From positions 310,001 through 374,000 of the forward strand of contig JAUFOR010000006.1 in assembly GCA_040285745.1 (NCBI GenBank): a stretch of DNA of 64,000 nt, written 5' to 3'. The notes beneath the pieces are model-generated. The model had not been told where the DNA came from. It saw nothing but the letters and a program-made list of their open reading frames with translations, and did no database searches. Source of the stretch: Barthelona sp. PCE. Taxonomy: Eukaryota > Metamonada: BaSk clade. The translations under genes were made by a program, and so were the position numbers. Below, in pieces: positions 1 through 9,919 of this stretch. How positions within the stretch are numbered: the stretch's first letter is position 1; the number at the start of each line of letters is the position of its first letter.

Positions 1-3000
1 CTCCAAACAACAGATCTCGTTTAAATGACAATAAAGAAGGTAGAATAAGCATAACGAAATCTTTAACTAGTTTAATAGCTTCAAAAACATCATAATCCAA
101 TAATTCCTCTGATACGAGACCTAATCGTGTCCACGGAAACTTTCCACCTTGTCTATATAAAATAAACATTCCACATATTACAAGAAATTGAGTGAAAAAT
201 GCCAATATTAAACTTTTGAATGGTAAAACACAAGTACAACCTCCGGTAAATGAATTGAAAACAACAGAAAATCCATTAATCTCATCCACACACTTCAAAC
301 ATCCAGTGTCAAAGTGCATAGGTGCGCATCCATTGTGGTCGTCTATATTCATCCCTTTGTAATGCATAATCGTTCGTAAATTCTCACTGGCATGTGATCC
401 GCGTAGCCCAGACAACCCAGGGAGCACCGAATCAGGATCAGTGAAATCTGAAGCTGAAAAAAGTGTAACCTGATTAGATTTCTTATCCTCTATTAAAAAT
501 GTTCGTGGAGGCAAATTTCTGTTACCAGCAGTGATTCTCATCTTCCAAAAGAAAGGCATGTCTGTTTGAGGATCCTTTATGCATGGAGGAACAACACCGC
601 CTTCATATAACTTGAATTGATGATATCCTATAGGACACGTCGTGCAAACATCATTAATTAAAGTTTCGCCAAATACACAACACATTCCCTTAACTAGATT
701 GTTCGAACTCATCAAGGAGCTGAACGCGTCAACCACGTACACATTAACAATAGCTCCACAAGACAATTTAGGTATATCAAACTCAAAAAAAACACGCTTT
801 TTATCAATTGCAATACCATCGTTGTTGAAAATAAACACTTTTCCATGAATAAACAACTGAATTTCACGATATATTACATCAATTCCCTCGGCTTCTATAC
901 GTATTACATCATATTCTGTTCCATCCACTATTTTGGTGCGTAATGGATTAAGTCCTACATTGAAATTCTTTAATGTAGGAACTTCCACAATCCTGAATTG
1001 ATCTGGACACTGCTCACCAAAACAATAAACATTGTGCACATCATAATGCTCTTGTGTGACCATCAAATTCTCAACCAAAATATCTGCGTTAAAAAATGAC
1101 TTCATATTCCATTTTAAAAGATGACATTCAAAACGAGCGGCTACATAACCATGGCCATTGACAACAACTTCACCCTGTATGGTACTTAGCAGTTTATCAA
1201 AGACAACTCCAGAGAAAACATTCAAAGTAATATCACCAGATATAAATCCCATTGAGAGTTCACGCATCCAATACATAAAGACCATTTCAGGGTCCACGTC
1301 CACGTCACACATTTCATCTTGATATATTGTTACATTCACTTTGTTTAAAACAGAGAAATAAAACCGATTCGTAAAGATACGTGAACATGACAATTTCAGT
1401 TCTCCTGAATACACTGTAGAGATTACTTTTGATAAAAATATCTCCGAAGCATTAATTATTGAACGTCTTATTGTTATTTTAGGCATTTTGTTTTCTAAAA
1501 TGAAAATAAAATCACTAAAAGAATTATTTATCTGAGCAGCAGTTAATAATAATCGATCTCTTTCGTCCACATAATTTGGTTTGAAGTGAATGAGTGAGTT
1601 GAATGAATTATCAATAAAAGTTATATGACTTAAATCCACAAAAATAGGGGAATGTCGATCTCTAATAAAGGTAAATAAAACTGCTACTCCCTCAGCAAAA
1701 CATTCTTCAAATACCAAAGCTTCTAAAATACGACGATGAGAGCCAGGAAAAAATATTTCTATCGGTGAAGTGAAGGTGCAATTAAAAAAAGAGACATCTG
1801 CAAATTCACTATCTACTCTAGTGTTCTGTAAAACAGATTCCCTGAAAACTGTACTCTCAAGCATGTGAAATCTGCAATCTGTAAAGCTACTGCCAATGAA
1901 TTGTGAATTAAAAACTCGCATTTTTCGTTGATTAAGATTATGTGTATATTCGATTATGCTGTTATCAATGTAAAACATTGAAGTGGCACCAAAGGCAAAA
2001 GATACATGTCTAAAATGACTAGAAACTATGTGGACTTCATTCCAATTACTCAGCAATCCACCTTTATCTAAATATAATGCAGAAATAAAATTTGCACTAA
2101 CATTATGAAAGAGTGTATGATCTGTTAAAGGAAATAAATATTGTTGAATATGAATTCTTTCAATAATAACATCTCTTAACTCAACGTTACTAATCATAAG
2201 TGCGTTAAAATCGCCAAATACAAACCAACAACGAATAAAAGAAGATGCATAAACTGAAAAATCATTTATCTTTTCTGAATTAATATTAACAAACCTTACT
2301 GATCCACTTGTATCAACAAAATTTGTGTGTGAAATATCCAGTAATCTTATTATCATGTTGTCTAAATCCAATGAAAAAATTGGGGAGTTGAATAAAGTAA
2401 CATTATTCACATACGATACTGCACCTCTTGTTTCTATTCTAAATCCAACTTCAGATTCAAGTAACTCCACTTTATCTAAATGAAAATTTTGCATAAGATG
2501 AATGTCAATCTCTGAATTTGGACAATCAACAGCTCTGACTGTCACAACACCACCTGATTCAATGTCAATTGGTATCTTTTGATCGAAAAAACCACAATTA
2601 ACAGAATCTAAAACAAAATGATTAACACTGCAATTAAAAAATTGAATATAATCAGTATCTATCAATTCTAATTGATTAACACGTGTTGTATTCAACTTCA
2701 TTGGAAGATTATTAAAACCTAACAACTTAACATTCAAAATATCATGTAAAGCTAAAACATTTGTTGGTGTCCATATCTCTACTGGATGTGCAATAAATAT
2801 CTTATTCATACCAGAATACTCAAATTTATGCATTTTAATCGATGATTCTGATGCTGTAAACTGATTTAATTCAATTGTTGCATTAATAGATATTGTAGAA
2901 GTTTGGACTCCCCAAGAATCAAGATAAATACACTCATATTCATCATTTGTGATTGCAATTGAAGAGAATTTCACTACAAACCGGACAGATACTGCTTCTG

Positions 3001-3235
3001 AATCAATAAACTTAATGTTTAAAATGTCAGAATTCAATACCACCACTTCTACATCTTGTTGTGTACTCTTTGAAAAATCTATGATACATTCATCAGCACT
3101 GACCTCTAAAATTTGGATTCTTGCATCATCTCCCACTATAATTACTGATGAACATGAAGATGTTATCTGGGATGAAACGACTACAACTATGCAAGCCCAA
3201 AAAATGAAAAATTCAAACAGATAATTCTTATTCAT
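1..3235 (-). CDS. Secreted beta-helix / Cys-rich membrane protein, C-terminus beyond window
   Basis: An open frame runs from an ATG at 3235 (minus strand) off the left edge, about 1078 codons, with no stop. Residues 1-24 look like a signal peptide with a hydrophobic core (IVVVV) and a possible SSQ cleavage site. Most of the rest is rich in short Asn/Ile/Val/Phe strands with irregular repeats, as in right-handed parallel beta-helices. Around residue 855 a Cys-rich part begins (CTTCPIGYHQ, then CLKC and CTC), followed by a strongly hydrophobic segment (LAFFTQFLVICGMFILY) near the edge. The order matches the complete gene at 57163-60864, so it is probably a second member of the same surface-protein family. 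Ligand and function are unknown. Parabasalid Pmp-like surface proteins have a comparable plan, but homology was not tested. A second TM-like stretch (VMLILPSLL) occurs just before the edge. Confidence 0.8.
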   Translation of the reverse strand, partial: MNKNYLFEFFIFWACIVVVVSSQITSSCSSVIIVGDDARIQILEVSADECIIDFSKSTQQDVEVVVLNSDILNIKFIDSEAVSVRFVVKFSSIAITNDEYECIYLDSWGVQTSTISINATIELNQFTASESSIKMHKFEYSGMNKIFIAHPVEIWTPTNVLALHDILNVKLLGFNNLPMKLNTTRVNQLELIDTDYIQFFNCSVNHFVLDSVNCGFFDQKIPIDIESGGVVTVRAVDCPNSEIDIHLMQNFHLDKVELLESEVGFRIETRGAVSYVNNVTLFNSPIFSLDLDNMIIRLLDISHTNFVDTSGSVRFVNINSEKINDFSVYASSFIRCWFVFGDFNALMISNVELRDVIIERIHIQQYLFPLTDHTLFHNVSANFISALYLDKGGLLSNWNEVHIVSSHFRHVSFAFGATSMFYIDNSIIEYTHNLNQRKMRVFNSQFIGSSFTDCRFHMLESTVFRESVLQNTRVDSEFADVSFFNCTFTSPIEIFFPGSHRRILEALVFEECFAEGVAVLFTFIRDRHSPIFVDLSHITFIDNSFNSLIHFKPNYVDERDRLLLTAAQINNSFSDFIFILENKMPKITIRRSIINASEIFLSKVISTVYSGELKLSCSRIFTNRFYFSVLNKVNVTIYQDEMCDVDVDPEMVFMYWMRELSMGFISGDITLNVFSGVVFDKLLSTIQGEVVVNGHGYVAARFECHLLKWNMKSFFNADILVENLMVTQEHYDVHNVYCFGEQCPDQFRIVEVPTLKNFNVGLNPLRTKIVDGTEYDVIRIEAEGIDVIYREIQLFIHGKVFIFNNDGIAIDKKRVFFEFDIPKLSCGAIVNVYVVDAFSSLMSSNNLVKGMCCVFGETLINDVCTTCPIGYHQFKLYEGGVVPPCIKDPQTDMPFFWKMRITAGNRNLPPRTFLIEDKKSNQVTLFSASDFTDPDSVLPGLSGLRGSHASENLRTIMHYKGMNIDDHNGCAPMHFDTGCLKCVDEINGFSVVFNSFTGGCTCVLPFKSLILAFFTQFLVICGMFILYRQGGKFPWTRLGLVSEELLDYDVFEAIKLVKDFVMLILPSLLSFKRDLLFG

Positions 3236-3320
3236 TCGATATTAAATACGGTCAGAAATTTTTACCATAAAATTCAGTGAAAGAAAGGATATAAAAGTAA
3301 AAACAACACTATATCTCACT

Positions 3321-3416
3321 AAATAGCTTTTATATGCTGTAACTACCGTGTAGCATGACTTTCTCCACGGTACCTATGAGAAAAGTATAGGAATAAGAAA
3401 GAATCAAAAGCTATTT
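3321..3416. repeat. Nested inverted repeat in intergenic spacer
   Basis: The spacer between the 4-TM gene (stop at 3469) and the start of the beta-helix gene (3235) holds an 11-base arm AAATAGCTTTT (3321-3331) and its exact complement AAAAGCTATTT (3406-3416). Inside lie 7-base arms TACCGTG (3344-3350) and CACGGTA (3366-3372). Both could pair in one RNA. Possible roles are a structured 3' UTR, a small RNA or a degenerate MITE. No coding frame explains it. Confidence 0.45.
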
Positions 3417-3468
3417 GGGAAAGAAAAAAAAATCTATACACCGTATTTTAACTAATATTTATTTGACT

Positions 3469-3882
3469 CTAGCTCAGCTTTTTATCAGCCATGTACACAC
3501 AAACGGTTTGAATTGAATAATATATAACAGATAGTATAAAAGCCATTATGCTCCCGTTAACACCACTGTAAATAGCCATTAGAAGGACTGCAAAACGATA
3601 AATGAAAACATTAGCTAAATTTTTCCTATTTAATAAACAATTATACGCTATAACTTCTAAAACCAAAAATAAACCTAATGGTATCAAGAATAAAAGAAAT
3701 ATTAATCCATAATCGGGCAACACTAAGGAAATTGCAATGATTCCAATGAACCCAATACACATTAAAACAATATTCAAAAAAGAGAATACAATTGCAATTG
3801 TCAACTCTGGACAAGACTTTTTTGGCTCGTCTACAGTGACAGTCGATGCCCTTATGGGATCAGCCTCTATGGATTGATACAT
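3469..3882 (-). CDS. Small four-TM membrane protein, family member 1
   Basis: This 137-residue protein has a short polar N-terminus (MYQSIEADPIR) and about four hydrophobic segments (roughly residues 27-50, 55-78, 90-108 and 112-130). I do not recognise the family. It resembles the product of 20592-21035: both start MYQ, both carry a LNRK(K)NL motif between the second and third TM regions followed by IYR, and both end in a short charged tail. This points to a small paralogous family. It is transcribed in the same direction as the beta-helix gene downstream and the ankyrin gene upstream. Function unknown. Confidence 0.75.
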   Translation of the reverse strand: MYQSIEADPIRASTVTVDEPKKSCPELTIAIVFSFLNIVLMCIGFIGIIAISLVLPDYGLIFLLFLIPLGLFLVLEVIAYNCLLNRKNLANVFIYRFAVLLMAIYSGVNGSIMAFILSVIYYSIQTVCVYMADKKLS

Positions 3883-3993
3883 GACAATGAGTTTATGGTG
3901 AGAAAAGTTTAACTGAGTATATAATGAAAAAATGTACTAAGAATGATTCTCAACTTCGAATCAACTGCTCTTTCAATTCAGTAAACATATTTA

Positions 3994-5655
3994 CTAAGAT
4001 GAGGTAACACTTGAATATCGTAACCACCATTTCTTTTGTTTTCTGCGACGCTTTTTGCGCTTCTTAGTGCGAGGAGTATCAGTTGCTACAGGGCTATCAG
4101 TAGCATCAGGAGCAACTGTGCTGATTTTTAATGTCTTAGCAATTCTTTTACGATTTTCTGTCATTGGGATATCCATAGCCTTATATACCTTCTCTAATCC
4201 ATCCAATTCAAGACCTTTCTCTTCACATATAGCTACTAAATCATTGTAAGTCATTTCATTATGAATTATAACAGTATCCTTCATTCTATTCAAGAGTTCA
4301 GGATCAATACTTAATATACAAGCACTAAAATCGTTGATAAAGAACTGAGAATGAGATAATTCTGCAATAAATAAAGATTGCATAATGGTTGCATCAGTAA
4401 AATAATCACTAACACTATGGGCATGATCAAACCCGACTAATAAACTTTCAGAAAAGTTCTCTGCAATGAATTCCACCAACATATTGTTAATAGCAGGAGT
4501 GTTATCAATTGCAACCAAATCTAATGGAGTAATCCTCAATCCTACTAAATAACCAACTAAATCAATAACTTTACGCCAACGTGGTGACTCCACTACAATG
4601 TTTAAGATCATATCTAAATCGAAACATAAATTCATATTTGGAGAATTCAATTTAAAAAAATCACAAAAACTAGACGGTGGTTGAAACAACAAAGATGAAT
4701 ATACTTGTGGAATAGCAATATCAGACACGTCAAGGTCTCTAAATCGCTCTTGTAGATATCCAAGTTTACCTAAACAATGGTCTGCATTACTGATCTTTAA
4801 GAAACTAAGAAAAGAAATGCTGATATATACTGAGCGATTCTTACTACTAATCTCGCACCCATACGTATCTCTTAGGACGTTGAGTGATGGAAATTCTTCA
4901 AATAAAGTTGAAAATTGCTTAAAAGTGAATGTAAATCTTATCTCTGAAGGATTTTTTCTGCTAAGAAGTGGTAATAAATGTGGTTTATCCAAATATCCAG
5001 CCAAAAACAAAGGAGACATGCTTCCTACCTTCCAGTTAACATCAGCACCAGCCTTAATCAGAAACTTAATCACATTAACACAATCAAAAGTGATAGCAGC
5101 GTGTAATGGTGTCATACCTTTAGAATCAACAGCATTTAGCGGGAGGCATATGGTATTGTACAGAAACTCCACGCATTCAACGTTATCAGAACAACATGCA
5201 TAATGTAAACATGTTTTACGTTCATTGTCACGCTTACCGAATAGTATACCCTTGGATTGGATGTCTTTTAGGAATTCTACGTTGGCAAAACGACTGCCAT
5301 AATGCTCAATATAAACACCGTTGTTATCAACCGCCTTAACGGAAGCTCCGAGACTAAGGAGTAGCTCTACCGTCTCATCTTGACCGTTAATGAGAGCAAC
5401 TGCTAAACACGTTTGTCCATCATTGTTTTTATGCTCTAAGAAAGCATCATTGTCGTAACACCACGCAACAACCTCGGAATATCCTTTCTCGCTTCCAAGA
5501 TGCAATATTGTGTTTCCCCTGTCGTCAATAGGCTGTGAAAGCTCCCATAATCCTGTATTGATGATAGTTTCAAGAGCTTCAAGATCTCCTTCTTCGAATG
5601 CAAAAGTAATGTCAGCTTCTTCAACTCTCAAGTCCTCAATTGACGGGTTGGACAT
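3994..5655 (-). CDS. Ankyrin-repeat protein with basic C-terminal tail
   Basis: A 553-residue protein. The N-terminal half carries ankyrin repeats. The clearest units lie near residues 44-72 (GNTILHLGSEKG), 78-107 (GQTCLAVALINGQ), 145-170 (KTCLHYACCSDN) and 178-207 (GMTPLHAAITFD). The middle region (about 240-480) shows no domain I recognise. The C-terminus (about 525-548) is a run of Lys/Arg (TKKRKKRRRKQKK), compatible with a nuclear localisation or nucleic-acid-binding tail. Ankyrin repeats mediate protein contacts, so the partner cannot be named. It is divergent from EXO1, with 212 bases between the two start codons. The start is the first ATG of the frame, close to a T/C-rich stretch. Confidence 0.85.
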   Translation of the reverse strand: MSNPSIEDLRVEEADITFAFEEGDLEALETIINTGLWELSQPIDDRGNTILHLGSEKGYSEVVAWCYDNDAFLEHKNNDGQTCLAVALINGQDETVELLLSLGASVKAVDNNGVYIEHYGSRFANVEFLKDIQSKGILFGKRDNERKTCLHYACCSDNVECVEFLYNTICLPLNAVDSKGMTPLHAAITFDCVNVIKFLIKAGADVNWKVGSMSPLFLAGYLDKPHLLPLLSRKNPSEIRFTFTFKQFSTLFEEFPSLNVLRDTYGCEISSKNRSVYISISFLSFLKISNADHCLGKLGYLQERFRDLDVSDIAIPQVYSSLLFQPPSSFCDFFKLNSPNMNLCFDLDMILNIVVESPRWRKVIDLVGYLVGLRITPLDLVAIDNTPAINNMLVEFIAENFSESLLVGFDHAHSVSDYFTDATIMQSLFIAELSHSQFFINDFSACILSIDPELLNRMKDTVIIHNEMTYNDLVAICEEKGLELDGLEKVYKAMDIPMTENRKRIAKTLKISTVAPDATDSPVATDTPRTKKRKKRRRKQKKWWLRYSSVTSS

Positions 5656-5868
5656 GATTAACGCCGAAAAAAGTACCTAGAAAGGGAAGTAAAATCAAAA
5701 CAATCGTTCATCCTCAAACTGTATTTCCCTGACTAGCCTTCGGTTGACTTCAACATTGAAACACTGCAGCCACCAGAAAAATACGAAAAAATCCACAATC
5801 CACTTGTTTTTTCATTTTCATCTCCTTTTGTGGTCTTTGTTTGATTTTCTTCACATCCACATCCACAT

Positions 5869-7704
5869 ATGGGAATCAAGGGACTGTTGCCTCTCTTACA
5901 GGAAGCAACAAGAAAAGTTACGTTGTCTGCTTTTCGCGGTAAAACCGCAGCAATGGATGGTCACGCATTTTTGCACAGGTCATTCTTCAGTTGTGCAGAA
6001 GACCTCGCCAAAGGTAACTTTACAATGAAGTATGTTTACTTCTTCGAAAAGATTGTTAAAAAATGTAGAGATGCAGGTGTGGAACCATATTTTGTTTTTG
6101 ATGGAGGCGCAAACCCCCTTAAAGCTGACGAAGCCGTGTCTCGTAGAGAAAAAAGAGTGAAAAACTTAGAGAAAGCAGAATCTTTACCTAAATCTCATGC
6201 TTCTCGTCAATCTCTCTTTGCCGCTTCTATTTCCGTAAACTTTGAACATATACGCAACGTTATGAACCACCTCAACAGCCTTGATGTACGATGTATGATT
6301 GCCCCTTATGAAGCGGATCCTCAACTAGCCTACATGGTCAAGACCGGTATTTGTGATTTTGTTATATGTGAAGACAGTGATCTACTTGTTTATCAAACCC
6401 ATGAAGTATTCCTCAAGGGCACATGGTCAAGCAGTGTTGTGCATGGAGATGCTATTAAATTTGAAGAAATTTTCACATTGAAAAAATTTCGTTTTTGGAA
6501 AGAACATACTTTTGTGTTTTTTTGTTTATTGCTAGGATCAGATTATACGTCTAATCCGCACCGTGTTGGCCCAAAACGATTATTTAAGATATTTAGTGGA
6601 GTTAAAACTTTTGATATTCACTCTATACTGCAAAAGATCTACTCTATCGATCCTAATTTCCGCCAACAGGAGAACATGCTCATCCAGGCCTTCTCACAGT
6701 TCATATTTGGTCTTGTTTATTGCCCTAACCAACAGCGTTTAGTTCGATTATCTATGCCTGATTCACAATTGGAAGGAAAACTACAGCATCTTGGTAATAT
6801 GTTCGATGATGATGTTGCGCGTGAGGTTGCCATTGGATTAAGAGATCCATTTACACACGAGAGACAATCAATGGCAGTTGTTGAAAAAATTGATACAAGA
6901 CATACAACAGTTGCTGTTGTTACCCCAAAGAAGAAACCACGATCCTCGAACCGAATTTCTCTTGGTATGTCAATTGCTCCAAAGGCAGAAGAAGAAGAAG
7001 AAGAGAAAATTCCAAGATTTATCCCTAATCATGCTGCTTCCAGTGATAGTAACTCTCGTATCCCCCGATTCATTCCGCAAATACGACCGAGGAAGCATGT
7101 TATCATAGATACAGAAAGAAAGGCAGCAACACCAGTTCAGAGAAAAGAATGTAATCTTTACGATAATCTGCTGGCAACGCTAGCATCTGGTGATGGCGAG
7201 GGGGCATTCAACGTCGTTGAACAGAGATCACAGTCCGTCCCAGTTATGGAACCAATGGTGGATGAAACGAAGTTTTCCCCACTTCGTGATATTCTATCCC
7301 CACAATTCGATAAAGGAAGGCGTTCAGCCGAATCTGCTGGGTTTGTGTTCGTCAAGGATAGCGCCAACCCTTTCAGTGCTGTCGAACCTGAAGTTGTTGA
7401 GAAAAATGACCTTCTGTCTTTTGTAACCGAGCAATCACAATATTCACAAAAAAATTCACAAGAAACGATTAACGAGAGTCAGAATAAGATCATTAACTCC
7501 AAGAAACCACAATTTGGATTGGGTAGTAGTAGTAATATGAAAAACTTTCGATTTTTAAAGCAACAAAATGAATCCGAAGATGAAGAAATGATTCCAAAAA
7601 AGGCCCAAAGAGTCGAAATGAAACATTCTAATGCTCAAATAACTCCTCCAAATTTCAAACGCAATACACCTTTTGATATTTCTGCTTATATGTTTCCAAA
7701 ATAA
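5869..7704 (+). CDS. EXO1: Exonuclease 1 (Rad2/XPG family 5'-3' exonuclease)
   Basis: A 611-residue protein starting MGIKGLLPLL, the usual Exo1 N-terminus. The XPG-N domain covers about residues 1-99 and XPG-I about 135-220. Metal-binding acidic residues are all visible: D30, D78 (FDGG), E148 and D150 (YEADPQ), D169 and D171 (EDSDLL) and D225 (GSDY). K85 and R92 correspond to the catalytic Lys/Arg of the family. Residues after about 330 are low-complexity and charged, as in other Exo1 proteins whose tails bind mismatch-repair partners. The family resects DNA ends and removes mismatched strands. The stop at 7704 lies 11 bases from the stop of the convergent gene at 7716. Confidence 0.95.
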   Translation: MGIKGLLPLLQEATRKVTLSAFRGKTAAMDGHAFLHRSFFSCAEDLAKGNFTMKYVYFFEKIVKKCRDAGVEPYFVFDGGANPLKADEAVSRREKRVKNLEKAESLPKSHASRQSLFAASISVNFEHIRNVMNHLNSLDVRCMIAPYEADPQLAYMVKTGICDFVICEDSDLLVYQTHEVFLKGTWSSSVVHGDAIKFEEIFTLKKFRFWKEHTFVFFCLLLGSDYTSNPHRVGPKRLFKIFSGVKTFDIHSILQKIYSIDPNFRQQENMLIQAFSQFIFGLVYCPNQQRLVRLSMPDSQLEGKLQHLGNMFDDDVAREVAIGLRDPFTHERQSMAVVEKIDTRHTTVAVVTPKKKPRSSNRISLGMSIAPKAEEEEEEKIPRFIPNHAASSDSNSRIPRFIPQIRPRKHVIIDTERKAATPVQRKECNLYDNLLATLASGDGEGAFNVVEQRSQSVPVMEPMVDETKFSPLRDILSPQFDKGRRSAESAGFVFVKDSANPFSAVEPEVVEKNDLLSFVTEQSQYSQKNSQETINESQNKIINSKKPQFGLGSSSNMKNFRFLKQQNESEDEEMIPKKAQRVEMKHSNAQITPPNFKRNTPFDISAYMFPK

Positions 7705-7715
7705 AAGAAATAATG

Positions 7716-8516
7716 CTATTTACTCATGCTAGAACGACGCTGGAATCTATTAAGTGATGGAAGAAGACCAGTACACAATGTAAGTTCCTTAATGTCATTA
7801 TCATTATGTATCATCTCTTTCAATCTCGCAATAGACTCTTGTAGCTCAGAGCAAGGAATCGGTAGCCTGATTATGATCTCAACTAGATCATAACATATAT
7901 CTTCGTCAAGATCAAAAAATCTGGAGAGTACAAAAAAATTCAGAAATGAGTAATTTTCCGGAATAAGGGGCCAGAATGCAGCTATGAAAGCCTTAAACAC
8001 TGTTCTGTATACAATAACATCCTCATCAGTTAAAATTGGGTGCAAAGAATAAAATGCTTGCATACTACCAAGGAACATTGGAGTTATGGAAGGATCACTG
8101 GTTGTTGATGCGATACAAAAGTCCTTGAGCTGATCCAAGCCACGCATTAACGTGTGTAGCAGAATGTGATTCTCTCTTGACAAGTCCATAAACGAAAAGA
8201 CTGATACGCAGTGGAACATACAACAGATCACATACATGCGCGTGTTTATACTGTTTTTATCGTCTTTATATGCTGACCAAAGTTTGTGAATGAGATAATG
8301 AAGGTTATTAGTTGAGAATTGCTCCAAAAACTCATGTTTTTCAAATATAGAGGCCCAAAACCCCATATTTTCTATCTTAATATTCTCAAAACACTCAAAA
8401 TCAAAGTCTGAAAGAGACGTACCAGAATCGATAGAGTTTTGTATAGTACTCTTAAGCTCTTCATAATCTTGCTCATTTGCAAGACCAAGCGTACATTTAC
8501 GTAAAATTACATCCAT
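7716..8516 (-). CDS. Unknown all-alpha protein
   Basis: A 266-residue protein of predominantly helical character (HEAT-like spacing by eye) with no signal peptide, TM segment or motif I recognise. The C-terminus is basic and Ser-rich (NRFQRRSSMSK). It is convergent with EXO1 and shares a 72-base spacer with the divergent gene at 8589, which may make those two co-regulated. Coding status rests on a long open frame with a good ATG and gene-like amino-acid composition. No function is proposed. Confidence 0.7.
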   Translation of the reverse strand: MDVILRKCTLGLANEQDYEELKSTIQNSIDSGTSLSDFDFECFENIKIENMGFWASIFEKHEFLEQFSTNNLHYLIHKLWSAYKDDKNSINTRMYVICCMFHCVSVFSFMDLSRENHILLHTLMRGLDQLKDFCIASTTSDPSITPMFLGSMQAFYSLHPILTDEDVIVYRTVFKAFIAAFWPLIPENYSFLNFFVLSRFFDLDEDICYDLVEIIIRLPIPCSELQESIARLKEMIHNDNDIKELTLCTGLLPSLNRFQRRSSMSK

Positions 8517-8588
8517 AATAAAGTCGATAAGGGTGTTAGTTATAGATTCACTTTCTTCATTTGTTTAGTATCATTTTATTCATGCTAA

Positions 8589-9053
8589 ATGAGCGAAAAC
8601 GAGAGCTTGATTAGGGCTTTAGGGAATTTTCTACCTGTACCACTGACAGATCATATCATTTCACTTTTCTTGCATTTAGCCAATAAAAAGGGGTGTACGG
8701 TGGATGGAACTCCGAAGCGCCTTAACAGACTTATCAAGGGCATGATTAAACGTTTGGAACGTAATGATATTACCAAATTTAAGTATGAATCTGTTTTTCT
8801 CGCTTGTGAGTCAGCTAATCCCTCGAGAGCGATCAAAGGGCTACCTACATCTCTCTTCCTGACTGTAGCTTCACTAGATGATAGAATAATCAACGCCACT
8901 GATGACTACTTCAATTTTTCGGTGCATGTTTTAGTTCCGCTTTCTCGAGCTGACTGGGTATTCCCTGAGCCGGGCACACACTTCATTGCTACTAACTACA
9001 GCGTCGTAAAGGGTGTCATATATGTGAAAGATGTGGATTTCAGACCAATTTGA
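8589..9053 (+). CDS. Unknown 154-residue protein
   Basis: A soluble protein with a basic helical stretch (about residues 38-60, GTPKRLNRLIKGMIKRLERN) and a C-terminal half richer in beta strands. No family recognised. The ATG lies a few bases after a TTATTCATG context typical of the short T-rich leaders seen elsewhere in the window. It ends with TGA 26 bases before the stop of the convergent 7-TM gene. The antisense frame at 8651-8899 is judged a shadow. Confidence 0.65.
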   Translation: MSENESLIRALGNFLPVPLTDHIISLFLHLANKKGCTVDGTPKRLNRLIKGMIKRLERNDITKFKYESVFLACESANPSRAIKGLPTSLFLTVASLDDRIINATDDYFNFSVHVLVPLSRADWVFPEPGTHFIATNYSVVKGVIYVKDVDFRPI

Positions 9054-9079
9054 CAAACATTTATTTCTATTCAACAATA

Positions 9080-9847
9080 TTAAAGATCTTCATACATACC
9101 AGGTGTTGTATTGGGTTCTAAATCAATAGCTTTATAAAACTGTGCATAATACCAATAAGAAATGAAGAGCGGGACATCAATAATAATATAGTCCCAGCTG
9201 ATAATTGCTTCATTAGGAGCGACACCAAACATTAAATATGTACACATTCGAACCATCCAAAGGCTTAAACAAACGAATAATCGAAGTATATGCTTAAAAC
9301 GGGTTTTATCACTGATTGTCCAGTCTGCATCGAGTGTAGCAATCCAATACAGCAAAGCAACTGATGCTATACCTGGTAATAAAGCAACAAATATTCCAAT
9401 TAGGAAAAATGCTTGAGATCCTGCTGCTGTGGCGTTGACGATATTGGGGAAACCAATGCCAAAAGCATTTGAAAGGATAGCTGATGTTATAATAACTATA
9501 TAAAAGAACGTAAATGTCCTATCATCATCTATTTTGTAAAAAGATCGCATGGTAGCGCCTGTCTTTAAGGATGTATAGTATCCCAACCAAGCAGTAGCAA
9601 CGTAGCACAGTGGAAGTGAAGATAATGTGATGGTGGATAAGAACAAAAACTTGTTAGTTCCCATTGTGTAAGAGAGGCCCATTATCATGGAAAAAAACGC
9701 ATGGATCGAAGCACATCCAATAGCTATACGAACATATGTGTGATCCAAAATATCATCAGCAAATGCTCGAATTGCCAAAATTACTGTTGAACATAGTATT
9801 ATAATCGCCACAATGGCTTCCACGGTTGTGGAAAAGGATGCAGTCAT
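9080..9847 (-). CDS. Seven-TM membrane protein of unknown family
   Basis: This 255-residue protein has seven hydrophobic stretches, roughly residues 10-30, 40-62, 68-92, 110-132, 140-170, 186-208 and 215-240, and a short acidic tail. No cleavable signal peptide is apparent. The seven-helix layout resembles GPCR-like or TOM1-like membrane proteins, but no diagnostic motif is visible (no DRY or NPxxY), so I leave the class open. It is convergent with the 8589 gene and lies just downstream of a small split membrane ORF on the same strand. Confidence 0.75.
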   Translation of the reverse strand: MTASFSTTVEAIVAIIILCSTVILAIRAFADDILDHTYVRIAIGCASIHAFFSMIMGLSYTMGTNKFLFLSTITLSSLPLCYVATAWLGYYTSLKTGATMRSFYKIDDDRTFTFFYIVIITSAILSNAFGIGFPNIVNATAAGSQAFFLIGIFVALLPGIASVALLYWIATLDADWTISDKTRFKHILRLFVCLSLWMVRMCTYLMFGVAPNEAIISWDYIIIDVPLFISYWYYAQFYKAIDLEPNTTPGMYEDL

Positions 9848-9919
9848 TAGGGTTTAACGGTTAAAAGGGTGAAATGGAATAAAAAGAATGAAACATGCTT
9901 TTATCAAATGGATTTTTAA

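Noticed and set aside
5744-6028. 94-codon frame across the EXO1 start
   Set aside because: Out of frame with the conserved XPG-N domain.
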